Origin: Acridotheres tristis
Lineage: Eukaryota; Chordata; Aves; Passeriformes; Sturnidae
Length of the DNA: 64,000 nt
NCBI GenBank assembly: GCA_037013685.1
Contig: CM072894.1
Location: 8,620,841-8,684,840 of the forward strand
Reading direction: 5' to 3'
Below are positions 50,208-63,800 of this stretch, one piece after another. The notes beneath the pieces are model-generated. The model made no database searches. It was not told the DNA's origin and saw only the letters and a list, made by a program, of their open reading frames with translations. The stretch's first letter is position 1. The number at the start of each line of letters is the position of its first letter. Made by a program: the position numbers and the translations under genes.

Positions 50208-51605
50208 AATAGTAAAGAAAGAAAATAAGATCAAAAAGCACCTTTATTGTAACAAATCGATGGTTTCATTTAGCTCTTCTATAAAAAACAATATTGCCAC
50301 AAATTTCTAATCAGTAAGTCGTGTCTTTTATTTACAGAGTGTTTTCTGCAAATTAAAGTGATCAATATTCATAATATTAATTTGATTTTGTGCTAGATTG
50401 ATTATTAATTTCAGTTTCTTTTTCTCCTCAGAGGTTTTTCCTCACTCACTTTTACTTGGAGAATCAGAGTGGATGAATCTATGAGATAGATGAGTGAATT
50501 AGACAGAATAATTTGTCAAGACACAGAAATATCACTTCTTCCAGGGAATGATGTACAAATTATTGGAAGTTATAGTGGCCTAAGAGAATACACTTCATGA
50601 CTTTTCCTCTGATGTGATTTGTTCTGTGATGCGATTTGAAAAGAAAATAAATTATCAGTCTCTTGAAAGAAAAACAACTCTGATTGAGGGCATGTTTTTG
50701 ATTACTAGGTGCCTTATTCATTTAAGCAACTGTCCTCTAAAATGTTTTTACAGGAAGGAAAACTTGAGGAAGTGGAGTTGCAGGAGAAAGGCCTGATGGA
50801 AGGAGGGAGCACTGTAACATCCCTTGTTCATGGGAATAAGGAGCCGAGGAGAAAACCTGCCCTTGGAGCTCGTTGATATTGGCTTGGAAGCATAAACGGG
50901 AACCAGCAGCGTGCCCTGCAAAAGTTTATTTTTATATGGTGCTCTGAGACTAGAAACAAGATATTTCCTCCATGGACATGGCCACAAACTAGCCATGCTC
51001 AGAGTCTTTGGCACTGATTTCTAAATATCATACCTGCCTTACTTTCCTTCTACCCTTTCAGAGGAAGACATTTCACAAATAATAGCCAACACTTTTTTTC
51101 CCCTAACTTGACACCTCACAGTGCCTGTCCAGAATGATAAATTTTCAGTAACAGGTATAGTCAAAACTCATGACCAATTACAGTGAAGATATATAGAAAT
51201 CAAAGATGCAATAGAAACAGAAAAAGAGACCCAATGGATTTACCAGTTTGCACAGAGGTGTAAATTACTTGTTCTGAAATACACTAATATGAAGCTTTTG
51301 CAAAGTTTATTTCCTCTTATTTTCAGCCTGCTAAAACTTTTTTTTTTAAAGGGATTATAAAACTCTGTAACACTGAAAGCAAGGGGTTAAAACACCTGGT
51401 CTAACCAAAGGGTTTCCCAGAAAGATGGAAACCAAAATACCTTGGATAACTTTCCTATGCAGGAAATCAATGTTAATTCAAGACAAAATAAAATGCCCTT
51501 AAAGTTATCCTTGCTTGGGAAAACCTTCCTAAAAAAAAAAATCATTCTAAGTTTGCATATATATTTCAACATTATATTTAATTTGACTTTAAGCCCACAT
51601 TTCAA

Positions 51606-51690
51606 CTGAAGCATATGTTTAAATGCCTTGTGTCAATAAAGATAGACTTAAATATATGCTTAAGTGCTTTCTTGAAATAGGATTTATGCC
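51606..51690. repeat. Likely ancient amniote interspersed repeat with hairpin
   Basis: AAGCATATGTTTAA (51609-51622) and TTAAATATATGCTT (51648-51661) are inverted with a single mismatched pair around a 25-base loop. The right arm continues AAGTGCTTTCTTGAAATAGG. From memory, an old repeat shared by birds, turtles and crocodiles has 'ttaagcacatgcttaagtgctttgctgaatagg', which matches closely in order and spacing. I do not know its family name with certainty. Confidence 0.5.
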
Positions 51691-53849
51691 ACAAATTATG
51701 CCTTAGATTATTACATTGAAACAAGTTTCTAATTATAATGTATTACCAGTTCTGTTGTCTATTTTCCTGCTCCATTTAATCAGTCTGGAAAGAAAGCTAT
51801 TGTGGTAATTTCATCTTTTGTTGTAGATGGATGGGAATTAGAACAGAGGCTATAAGCAGCTGTATTGTGGGGAAATCAGGATTCAGATCCAGGAATATGT
51901 CCTCTATGTCTTTCAGATTTTTTTCACTTCATACAATATCTGGTTCCAGCAATTACATAATCATCAAATCATACTGGTCACTTTTGGATGCCACTGTCCT
52001 CATTCCCTTGTTTTTGGAACAACACTGCAAGCCTTATATGATGGTGTTTTCCTCTTTTCCTGCTCCCTTAATGGCATTTCTGCCCATAGATCTTCACAAT
52101 AATAACATTGGAGCCTTCCTTGTACTCTGGTTTTAACCAGCCAAGTTATTTACACTGAACTGTTAATGCAAAGAAACAAAAGGAAATTACACTGCACGGA
52201 TGACAACCTTGAAATTAAGGGTTGGGAGTAAACAAAGCCTTCAAATGAAAACCTTAGCCATTTCTCCTTAATGCACAATGAATTAAGGGCACTGGGTAAA
52301 TGCCATCAATCTAATTAGGAAGCATTAAGTGATCTTCCTCATTAATCACCTCTTTAGTGATTTTCTATGAAATTAGTATTGAATTTTGAATAAAAGCAGT
52401 CTTTTTCTTCAAATTTTTCACACCTGCCTTCACAGTGAGCGAGATGAATCATCTGTTCACATGCCTCTACATCCAAACACATGCACATAGCTACTTTTTC
52501 ACAGCAGAGTAAATCAAAACAGAGAGGTAAAAAGAGGTGGATCCTGAGGCTGGCCCATGCCACAGAAACCATGGCATGACACAGAGCACATGTCCTTGGC
52601 CAAACATAGCCATTGGATTCAAAATCTGGAATGGTTCCCAAAGGAAAACAAGTCAGGTTGGAACAGCTCCTTGCTGCAGCTCCCTGAGTCAGAGGAGCAG
52701 AGGGGGTGAGGTGTGATTATCTGAGAGATCCATCTGTGGCTGGGTTTCATCTAAGATGCCTCCCCATGCTGCACCTCAGAAAGCATTAGGCAGAGGTGAG
52801 GCACAAACAAATATGCTCTCACAATTTTAGAAAAAAAGCAAGCTCTCTGTTCTTTTCTGGGCAAAGTTTTTCACTAGTTCTACTCTGTTGTTGGCAGGTG
52901 TTTATAGCTTGCTTCATTATCTGTGTTCATGGAACTTTCTTTCCAGACTGGACATTCCCACTTAAGCCAGGTCCTTTAGGCAAACGAATCCTGTCACAGG
53001 TCATTGCAGTTCATGTGCTTATGCACATGGCTAAATGCCCCAGTAAATCAGATACCAGGATCTGTAAATGTCTTTTTTTTATCTCTTTCTTAGAGTTCCC
53101 ATATATTGTCTGTAAAAAGCTATTTTATTTGAACCAGACCTAGAAATCACTGGATGGAGCTAATCCAAGATTTTGACTAAATGACAAAATGCAGTTTAAC
53201 CAACTTCTTGTATCAGATGATTGTTATTTACCTCGGAATCTTAAAAAAACTTGTCAGAAAAATATTCAAAAATTTTATTTAACTTCCTTAATCTGACCCA
53301 TTGCTTTATGTATTTTCTTTCAGGTATCCATCAGTGACATTTTAATATGAAAACAATAAACCAGGATTTAACACTACAGTTGAATAAACATGCTATATCA
53401 CATTATGTGATTTAACCACAAGTCATTTTTTCTCAATACTGCATAAGTATAATCAATATTCATCTTTTTCTTACCTACATAGGCATGTGTAGCTTTGCAT
53501 CAAGCTTCAGTCCCATTACACTTCACCAAATCCCTGTATTTGGACCGGCAGAGAAATTCTGTCATTTCAATGTTCGTTTTCATCTAGACTGCAAGGAGAG
53601 TTTATAGGAGAGGATAAAAGTTCAGAGAAAGTATTTTATAGAGATGTCAATACTATTTTTTAATGCTGAGAAATTCTAGTATGGAACAGCCATTTGCTAG
53701 AGGATTTTAGAAAAATGGCCTTCCTAGTTTGGGAAGGAAAAAAGGAACTAACATCAACTCCCACGTTCTTGATGATGTGTTTGTTACAAATTAGATTTCG
53801 CAGCATCTGCCAAATGTTTTCACTGCCTGAATCCAGCTATCTTTCTCAG
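51691..53849. other. Non-coding DNA, no gene recognised
   Basis: Two plus-strand frames (101 codons at 51831-52136 and 115 codons at 52796-53143) and one minus-strand frame (95 codons at 52354-52641) are open. None has a recognisable domain or paired splice sites. The segment 52255-52360 is rich in TAATTAG and ATTAAG motifs and could be a conserved non-coding element, untested. Confidence 0.55.
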
Positions 53850-54000
53850 TAGAATGAATTGGGACAACAAGATCATGGAAGGGAGCTCCAGCCCAACAGC
53901 CTCCACACAAAGCATTTTACATAGGAGAAGGTTGTCCTTGTGCAGCTGGAAGGAGCAGTCAAGCAGAACTCCAAGTGTGTGAAATCCACAGATGCTGAAT
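53850..54000 (-). mobile_element. CR1 LINE fragment, 3' region
   Basis: The plus strand shows in order TAGAATGAATTGGGACAA, ATCATGGAAGGGAGCTCC, AGCCCAACAGCCTCCACACA, AAGCA, GGAGAAGGTTGTCC, then CTCCAAGTGTGTGAAATCCA. This follows the reverse complement of a bird CR1 3' region as I know it: '...gaatg-tttggg...', 'ggaagggacctctgg', 'tccaaccccctgctcaaagca', 'agcaggttgcc', 'ctccaaggatggagactccaca'. About 150 bp are recognisable with small deletions. Divergence is high, so the insertion is old. Confidence 0.65.
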
Positions 54001-57000
54001 GAAAAGGGTCAGTCAGAGGGCCAAACACTGATTTGCCTCTGAGATGAAAATGAAGCCCTCAGAACAAAACCAAAAGGCAGTTGGTGCTTTGAGCTTTATC
54101 AGCACAGCTGATAATCCTGAACCAAGTCCTAGAGCATGAAGAGTCCCAGGAGCAATGGCAATGAATGTTTCCTCCTCTCTCTCTTCCCATGGCTCACATA
54201 GGCTCTCTCATTAGCAGTTGCATATGCTCATTTTCAAGTTGAAATGCTGGGAAAATAGATTTGTGTATGCACATACAGAAAAATCAGCATTAACATACCA
54301 CTGGGATCCAAAAATCCAAGTCTTGAACTGAAGGGGAGTGGCTTCTCTGTCCCTGGGATTTTAGGCTAATGAGAGAAGCTTCAGGGCACTTTACTGTAAA
54401 CTAATACCTGACCCAGGAGATTTGAATGGATGATTCCAGGCGGGTCAGATTTGGGGCACTGTGTAATCTGTTGGATAGCAAAATAAACACAAATATGTTG
54501 AAACACCACCAATAACTTGCAGAAATATATATTTTGCCTTTAATAAAAGGAGTACATACAATAAGTTTAATTTGCTTTTCACTTGAGCCAAATTAATTTG
54601 TGGTAACGGCATGGGAAATTGCTTTCATTTAAGTCTTGTTGCTGAGAAAGCACATTCATTTTTTTTCCCAAAAGAAGTTTTTTCACCCCTAACAAGCCAG
54701 TAATTTTAGAAAAAACCTGTAGCTTGTCAGTTTGACATGGTTTAATTTGCAACAAACAGTAAACAGAGTATAGAAAATGGAAACTCTAATAGAGACAGGC
54801 AGAGACAAACCATATTTTTTGTCACTGGAAAAATCTGTGTGGCAAAAAAATGAATCACATATATTTGCATTTGTCCCTGTGACATAATGTTAATTACTTA
54901 TGTGTGAAGCATTCCATTAGAAGCTATGTACCTAAAATAAATAAATGTTAGTTTAGTTAATTGCAGCCTAAATTCAAGTCAGTGACTGAGTACTCAGTAC
55001 CCATTCATAGATGCTTCCAATTTACATATTTCAGAATGTGTATTATGCTCCCATTTGCTTAAATGTCAAACGACAGAATGATCCTGATAAATACCATTTA
55101 AAACCAAGAAAGAATCAGAAACCCCCCAAGTGTAGCTGAACATTTTTTTCTTTTTTTAATCGAAATGCTTGAGTCAATACGTAGGAGGAAAGCTTCATCT
55201 AGTTTAAATTTTCATGAGGAGCTGGCCCTGAATTTTACTTACACATGTTAGTGCATCTTCACCACAGCATTTATTGTAGCACCCAGTCCTTCCAATTACT
55301 CTGTATCAAATGATTTGCTAATCAAAGCCAGCCATGAGGGAAGTTGTGTACCCATATTCCCTCGAGCAAAAAGTTTGCTGCATGAGGAGCACTCCTATTT
55401 ATCCTCAAGTCTTTTAATATTTCCATGTGTTTTTAACATTAGCTTTCTCTGCTTGAGCTTGCTTTGACAGGCATATAATATGGGTGAGAATGATGTGAAT
55501 ACAATACTTGAGGCCACCGAAAAGGTTGGGAAAAAAATTTGTACTACTAAAATTGTTTCAGTAACAGAGCCACTGATCATGAATACAAACAAACTGTAAC
55601 AGATCCCCCAGGCAATTGTATGCAGAAATGTATCTATAAATATTTAGCTATTCTTATCCAAAGTATTAAAAATAAAGATCCTGAGCTACAGTTGGTCATA
55701 AGATAAAATCATGAAATGGATCCTTGGTCTTTTCCAATGCTCAGCCTTAGAAGGAGCTTTGAGTGGAATCTCATGATGATACTGAGGCCCCAGAGGGTTT
55801 TAAAGACGTGAGACAGACAAATGTAACAGTGAGGTGTCCAAACAGGTAATGATGACTCCTCTGCTGGGACCTCATTCAGAATCTTATCACACCACTGGGA
55901 CATACCACAAATGTGCATCCAAGCTCTGTGTTGTGTATATTCTTTGGTAATCTGGAATGTGGGTTTTGTTTTTCCTTTTGCCTTTGCTTACCCTGCATTT
56001 ACCTTCACCAAGAGAGTTTTGTGACATCAAATTGCTAAGATGCAATGGGCTAGATATAAACTGTACTGTCATTCATATTTCTCTTTCCCCTTCAGCAACT
56101 TCTCCACTGTTGAAAATAAACCATTTATAGCAAGCAGAAATGTAGTTAATTTGGAGAACATAACAGAGTCACTGTCATCCCAATTCTTCAAGTAAATTAA
56201 CAAGTTTAAGCATGCTGAATCAGGTAGTAACTGAATACATAGTTAAGTCGAGTTTAAATAAGTGCTATGATAACTGTTTTCTAATTGGGGCCATTAAGAA
56301 AAAATAAAGACAAAGGTAATAGGCAAGCGAAGACTGCCAAAGGAAAGCAAGATGAGGACAGAAAGAACTTGTTAATAATATACTGAAAACTGAAGAAAAA
56401 TGTTTCTTGAATGGGAAGAGTAACTATTAAGTAGAAAACAAAGAAGCAAAGATAAAGGAAAAGTACTTCAAGTGAGGTACAAAAAGAATCAAGCTTAAAA
56501 ACGGACAAAATGCAGAGCAGAATCAAAATCAAACCATACTTTTGTAATTACTGACAGTTTTTATTTAATCCAACCAATTATCTAAAATGTGATTCAAGCA
56601 CACTTGACTTTAGTGAATTGCCTTCTACAACACTTTTATGTGTATCATTCTCAAAAGTCAAGTGTGCACTGATTGCACTTCAGACAATCAGTTACATTTC
56701 TGGAACGGTGGAGAGAGGAAAAAAAGCCCCACACATTTAAACCATCCATTCAGCATGAAGTTACCTGGAGTTTGGGTGTGTTTCCCCTGCTCTCCTCTGG
56801 CCAGGGGTTGCCCTGCTCACAGCTGGATGTACCAGGCTGCAGCTCAGAGTGAGTGGCACAGAGCTGCCCATCCTCTGCTGATGGAAGTCAGTGTGAAGAG
56901 AGCTGGAAGCAAGAGCTGGCCCAAATTTTCCCTTAGGAGCTGCTTTTGAGCTACACTGCACCACCAGTGTGTCTGTGACCCTGACCTGGGGTTGCCACCA

Positions 57001-60000
57001 CACCTGGCTCCTTGCTAGAAGCCACACCTGGTTCCTGGCTCCCTGTGCCCTGCAGAGCAGCCTTGCTACACCCTGCCAGCAATGGGGACTTTTGCGAGGT
57101 TAACAGCAGACCTGTACACACACAACTTCTGGAGCCCAGGATCTGCATAAAAGCGCTGTGTGTCATGCTGATGGCCTGCAAAGTTTCCAGCATGTCACAT
57201 TAGTCCATAGGTCCTGACTGCCATTAACCCTGGGCTCATCCTCTTCTGACCTTGCAGGCACAAACAATCACCCTGGTTACTTCAACAAGGGCAACAGCCA
57301 GAGTTACACTTGTGAATTACTCTCCCTTTTTGGCCAGGTCACACAGTGGAGGCTTTGTGAGGTGAATACTCATTCTGGCGAACTGTTGTTCTGATGCCAG
57401 TCTGAAAATGTCATCAGACCAAGGCATAAACTTACTGTCAGGGAACACCATCCAAGCATTCTTAGAGTATTTGGGCTAGGGCAAAAGCCACTTTTCCTTT
57501 GCTGAAAAGGAAACTGGGGACGTAACCATCAGGATTCTGAGCTGGAGCAGCATTTTCCAACGCACAGCCAGCATGGATGTAAACAGAGTGTAGAAAAAAG
57601 TGCTTGCTAGATGATGTGGATAAAAAACTGACAGAATGCCAAAGTCCTTGAGCGCAGAAATCTGAGGATTGAACTGGGACACACTGGAGCATCTCTGTCG
57701 TTATGTCAGCAAGATCTCCTCCACCTTCAGGATTTCAATGAGGAGAACCTGGAGGAGCTGCCTATTTCCCTAAATCCCATCTTTCAGTCACTGTTGGGAA
57801 GCTCTTCATGCAGATAGGGCTGTGCTTTGGTTCCAGCTGGTTTTGCCTCTGAAGGGCACCGCATGTGGGGATGTTTGTGTCCTTGGATGAGAGAACAGAC
57901 AGTGGCAGGGGTCCTGTGGCTCCCACTCGGAGGAGGAGCACAACACCAGGGATCAGCCTGCGCCTGTTTGGGCTCAGAGTTTGGAGAGCAGCTGCCAGCA
58001 GACGCATTTCCATCAGACACAGTGAGGGAGCCCTTCCTAAGGCACTTCTCTTTGGGGATCTGCGGAGGAAATTGTCAAACACGGATGGATTTCCTACAAA
58101 GCCACTTCTTTTCTCCCTCCCCCATAGCTGGTGTTCCTACAGGGAAGCCCAGGGGTGGGAACAGAGCGTGCATGTAATCAGTTCTGTAGATAATCGATAG
58201 ACGGACGGTATCAGGAAATTAAACTAATATTTCTAGCAAGGCAAATGACAACAGGAATTCAGCATTTGGGTTTGAAAGATTGATGTAAACTTCAATAAGA
58301 TAACAGCCAGGATTTTTCATAGTGACTTTGCACCCTTCAAGTTTTGAGGGCCAGATTTCAGCGATATTAAGGCATTTGTTTTGTTTATCTTTAAAAAAAG
58401 AAAATAGAAATCAAACTCCTACAGATTACCTCCACAAACACATATATTAATCTGAAAATAACATCCCAGGGCTGCTGGGACTTTTCCCATAAGTTTCACA
58501 TGGATAACCTATGGATGCTTGGATGTTTAGCCTTATAAGGCTGTGCCACATTTTCTTTCAAGTGACTTTACTTGCTCTTCTATTTCTGGGATAAAACATT
58601 CCATCATTTTTACTATTTTAGTTTAATTTAGGTCAGAAGCATCTTTCTGGCACCTAATTCTAATTTCAAAATGTCAATGATTTTTCCAGACAGATGGGGT
58701 TTTTTTCACTATGATCACCCTTTCTTGGGTGAAATTGTTAACAATATCATCTCTAACAATTAGGAGATTTATTTTTATGTCTCCCTGACAGAAAAATCGA
58801 ACCTCAGGTACTAAGATGGATGTCAAGTTCAAGTGATTATGTTGAGGATTTAATTCACACAAATCTAATCACTTTCTCTAGGTCACTTTTTGAACACTGT
58901 GTGCAGAGTCTTGGTTTCAGTGTTACATTTTCTGAATTCTTACCGTTTTCTTCCTGTGCTTGAGACGGATATGAAATCATATCCTAGGACAAGCATTTTC
59001 CAGCCAAAACCCCCCATAAGCCTAAATATTTGACCAGGAAGGAGGAATTAATTTTTTCCCCCAGAAGATAATTTCTTCATTAATAATTATATATTGGGGA
59101 AGTTAGAATTTTTCTTTAATTCTAGTATTCACTAAATTATTTCTGATGAAACAAAAATGACAGCTTTGGAAAACTTATAATAAAAGTCTGCTTCTGTGTG
59201 AACCTTTCTCTCCCTGAAATGAAAACAATCTAATGGGGGTCAAACTTGGTGTCACAAGGACACTAAGGGAGTGTGTACCTCTGGCTTATTTGTATATCTT
59301 TCATGCAAGATATAGCTTAAATTCCAACTAATTCACCCAGTGTTGCTGGTCACAGACCATGGTGAAAAGAAATGCTATACAGACTCTGAACTTATAAACA
59401 GCAATATTTTGCTGGTCCAACCTAGAACAGTCCTCTGGAAAAAAAAAAAAGGTAAAATAACTCACACTTAATCTTGCAAGCCTGTAGCAATGCAAAAAAA
59501 ATCATCCTGAATCAGAGGATGTTCAAGAGTGCCTGGAGCACACTGGGAGGCACAAACCCAATAAAACAATAGTGTCTAAAAACAGAATGCTTGAAGCTAG
59601 GGAAGGAGGATGGGGAGATTTGCCTTGCTACCAGACCCTGAAATGTGCTGTGGGTTCCAGTAGCCCAATTTACAACCCCCTTGGGAAGGATGAGAGAGCC
59701 ACAGAGCAATTAGCTGGGCTCAGACCTGCTGGATAGAACATGAGGTCCTACCTGAAAACCTCATGCAAGTTCTTACCGAGTTTTGTAAGTTTACTCTGGA
59801 AAAGTAGAGAAGAGTTTAGTGATAATAGGTAGGAGTTTAACTCTGGCATATCCTTGCCTATTCCCTCTGCTCTAACCTCTGTTAGTTATTTTTCTCCTAC
59901 AAACACAGTAAAGAGCCTTTTATTTCCCCCTCTCCTGAGGGGTGAGATATTATCCCCCTCACAGCACTTAGCTGACTGATAATGTAGAATCTGTATAAAA

Positions 60001-60790
60001 GCCATCAGGTGATATGACACATTGAAAACAGGAGTCAAAGAAACACAGATAGTATTTTTCAATAGTACCAGTTCAGAATACATTCATTTTCACATGAATT
60101 CCTCCCATTCAGAGCCAAAAGTGAGAAAACAATCTGCCAGTAGAGAGGTCCCAGGTGTGTCAAGGTTCAGTAACAACTAGGAGTCATGACTGGCCATGCC
60201 TCCACAGAAGTGTCTCTCGGGTTTGTAGGATAGCAATGAGATCATAAAATTACAAAAAGGGCCCACCAGAAACTGCTGCAACCTTCAGATCCCTCAGGCT
60301 TTTGTTGGGGACAAACAGCTCCTGTCACCCATGGCTAGTGTACCTTTGCTGCAGCACTTTTTGGTAGCAAATTTTCTCATGGGCTGTCACCTGTGTGGTG
60401 CAGGTTTTTTTATCTATACATTGGTGTCAAAACAGCAATAGCAGTGCAAAAAGTTTTACTGGTAATGCCAATAGAAATAACATTAAACTACCCAAAAGAA
60501 AGCATTAAACAAGAGCAGTATTACCAAGTAATGTTCAAGCCAATTCACAAACCTTCTCTAATAGTGGAAAAGTGAAAGGTTTGTTGTGAAAAGTCTTTCT
60601 ACATTGTTGAAAATATCAATACCACATGCTGGGGTTGGAACTCTCCAAGACACAAATATTGATTTCCCTCTTTCCTGATGCACAAATGGCAGACAACGGT
60701 TGTGTGAACTCTGAATCTTTTAATTGTTTTAAACTTCACAGATTTTGGTAGTATTGAATTTTTATTGTTTCATTGTTCTGTTTTCTACTG
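54001..60790. other. Non-coding DNA, no gene recognised
   Basis: Contains a short hairpin (TTATCAGC/GCTGATAA at 54096-54114) and an octamer match ATTTGCAT at 54863-54870. Two GC-richer islands of a few hundred bases lie at 56740-57200 and 57700-58180. In the islands several overlapping frames are open on both strands (up to 116 codons), which is expected from GC content. None has a recognised domain and neither island has the CpG density of a promoter island. GGGCCAGATTTCAGC near 58348-58362 weakly resembles another old amniote repeat phrase. Confidence 0.55.
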
Positions 60791-60804
60791 CCCCCCCCCC
60801 CCCC
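60791..60804. repeat. Poly(C) run, 14 bases
   Basis: Fourteen consecutive C between TTTTCTACTG and ACCATCCC, within a pyrimidine-rich stretch. C/G homopolymers of this length are much rarer in vertebrate DNA than A/T runs and tend to be length-unstable and prone to sequencing error. The minus strand is a pure G tract. Confidence 0.9.
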
Positions 60805-63800
60805 ACCATCCCTCTTTCAAACCTTTGGAGGGGTACTTTGCTTTTTTTCCCTTTTTTGTATTAGAAAGACAAGCAAAGGAGTAGTTCAAATTAATGTAGT
60901 ATTCCCTGTACTGCAGTTCACCGTCGGATCTGATTCATCTAATTTCAGTATTACAATCAGGAACATTGCAGCAATTTCTTGGGAACACAAGGTACTAGTG
61001 ATGATATAACATTCTTACTTAAAAAAAAAAACCCAAACAACATACATTCCAGAAAATCATGCTATAAAATAAATGCCTGCTGTATAATAGTGAACTGTGG
61101 ACATTCCATTTCAGTTCAAGTGCTACAAACAGAAATCCTGCTTCAGAATCTGTAATTTCATCAATTTTACAACAAACATGAATGGCAAAATTGAAAGAGA
61201 AGGACAGAAGAATGCATAGGCACATGTATTTCTAATGATCTAAATGCTAAGTGAAATTTGGAGCAAAAATAAAAGGATTAGAGCAGAATAATTTTTTTTT
61301 CTTTAAATTTATTTTATGGAATAACTACTATTCTTCAATACTAGGTATATGTCATGTAAAGCTTAAAAAGTAGTTATTCATTGTCCTGAAGGTCACCCAG
61401 ACACAGTAAGTTCATTTCATTTTCCTGGCAAGAGATCCAGGCTTGTTATGTACTCCATGAAACATGACAGCGAGGGACTGTCCCTCCAATCCATTTCAAG
61501 CAAATATGATTTTTCCCTCTGAGGAAGTGGGGGGGAGAGAGAGGAGGTGGCTGAATCTGATCCTGCTGTACCTGTGCTCATCCAGGGACAGCAGCTGGAG
61601 GGAATGCCCTGCAGAAGCATCCACATGAGAGAGAAATGGGTCAGAGTGTGCCTGCATCTGGCTGTGCCACGCTCACCAGGCTGGTGGCAGCTAGTTGGGC
61701 AAATCCTAATCGTGCTCACACCCTTCTCGCTCAAACAGAAAAAGAAAATGCGACCTTGTGCTTTACTGTGATGCCAGTAGCTTATAATATATATTAAAAA
61801 TAAAATATTTTGGTATTTCATTTGAATGCCATAGTTACTTATTCTCCTTTCATGCAATGTCTTATTTATTTTCTTATGACACTTTCATCCCAGTCAAATT
61901 ATCCCTGATCCTCTTCAATTTTTTTTATCTGGACATGTCACCTTATATTCTGCATGGATTTGAAAATGTATGTCATCAGTGATTTTTCTTGTCACAAGTT
62001 TTTAATTACTGTCTACCTATCTTATGGCACACAATAGAATTAGATCCTTGGAATGCAACTCCCATTTGGGAATCACACATATGCAGACTGACAGGGTGAG
62101 ACAGGCACAATGCACAGGCTTTTAGCTTCTTTTCTAACACTTGTGTTTGTAATGGGATGAAGATGAAGCAGGCAGGTCCTTTCAGAACAGAAAATCTCCC
62201 GAAGCACCATGTTGAGATATGGGCAAAAACAGCAATTAAATGGAGTGTCAAGCATGTGTGCTAAGGATAAACAAACAGGCAAAACTAATTAGTTAAAATT
62301 TGTCTGGGAATTGGTGAATAATAAGAGCTGTGAATTATGAGACAGCTGTTTTGAGTTGCCAAATCTGCTCTTGTCTTTTTGGCGATGAAAGTTTGTGAAG
62401 ACACTGAGCTATAGTTTATAATTTATCTGTTATGGTGTTTGAGAATGAAAATACTAAAGGAATGTAAGGAACTTTTATACTAAAGGTCAGTCTTGTGCAT
62501 ATAAACATAGTTCTATAAACCATCTTTGTATAATATTATAATTATTAATATAGTATAAATATAATAATGGAGTTGAGATGTCAAGTGGCAGAAAATCTGT
62601 TCAATATTCTTCCTGAGAAGATGGTTCTTGTAACCTCTCCAGAGTTGAAGAGCCTCTCATTGTTTATTACTCAAGCTGCTGGACCTGCCTGGTTCCATGT
62701 TGGTGATGCTGCAACACACTGGGTATCTTGCCTAAAACACAGACAATTAAGTTTTCTAGCTGCTAGATACTTAAAATTCAGTATTAATATTTTGCCTAAG
62801 TGTATTTTATACTAAAGGAATTGAAGAATATTTTAAATTATTGAATAAATTAGAGGGATTTCATATTCAAGTGAAATTCAGTTTTGGTGTTGAACTTAAG
62901 GACACTTAAGATGTAAACCGGTTTAGTTGATTAATAAACTAATGGAAAAAAATAATAGGACTAAGACAAAGATTTATTTAAAGCTATGACCTTGTCTTAA
63001 GTTCTGTGATATTCTACTTTTTTTTTAATGTTATTGGTTTTCAGTAAAATCTTATTCTAAGTCTGATTTTTAAATGTTAAATAAATGTTTACTGGGAACA
63101 AGACCAGTGTCTATGGCTTTACATTTTGGTAAAATTCCTCAAATTTGGCTGTCAAGTACTAGTTGGTCTTTTTTTTTTAAGCCAGCAACTTTTCACTTTT
63201 TTTTCTCCCTTATTTTGAAAACTGTAGAACTTTAATGTAATTTTCATATAAGCTCCTTGCAGAATCATTAGAATTGTATGATCAGTTCGAATGAATTGTT
63301 CTAATATGATGCATTAAATAGAAAGAAGTTATGTCAAGAAATTGTGAAAACTTGCATGAATAATTGCAATAATTTTTCCTTGGTAAAGTCTGGGAGAGCT
63401 GCCAAGAAAAATCTCTCTCCCTGACAAAAGTTCCTCAGCACTACATTTACAAAAAGTGTAAATATGTAAATATTACTGCCAGGAATAAATCTTAAAAAGA
63501 ACATATTTATACTGAAAGAAAAGGTTATTATTGAAACTTATTTTGCTCCCCCAGCCCTGTGATCACCAACAAATGCTAAGTTTACTGTAACATTTTATAA
63601 AGATGTGTGTGTGTTCACTCAGAACTAGGCAGATTTTATAAGCATAGTGCAGAATGAGGAATGATCAACTAAAACTATCACTGACTATCATTAACCTGGC
63701 CAAAACCCAACATATGACATTTCCACAAGAAGGAAAAGTACAAAGAAAAGTCTGCTAAAATCAAGAGCAATAAGCAACCCATCTGAGAAAAACAGCAATT

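Larger units (their letters stand above)
49113..51605. other. Non-coding DNA, no gene recognised
   Basis: Contains the A-rich tract 50109-50152 and the 16-bp palindrome at 50192-50207. The short frames on either strand (at most 88 codons) have no recognised similarity. TTTCTTTTTCTCCTCAG near 50415-50431 looks like a 3' splice site, but no open exon follows. Confidence 0.6.

Noticed and set aside
57762..58200. Several overlapping frames of 78-116 codons on both strands
   Set aside because: Mutual overlap on opposite strands in a GC-rich patch, no domain, no splice sites; treated as chance.
61417..61857. 146-codon minus-strand open frame
   Set aside because: No domain or paralogue recognised; part of it is AT-rich DNA that translates to unstructured chance sequence.
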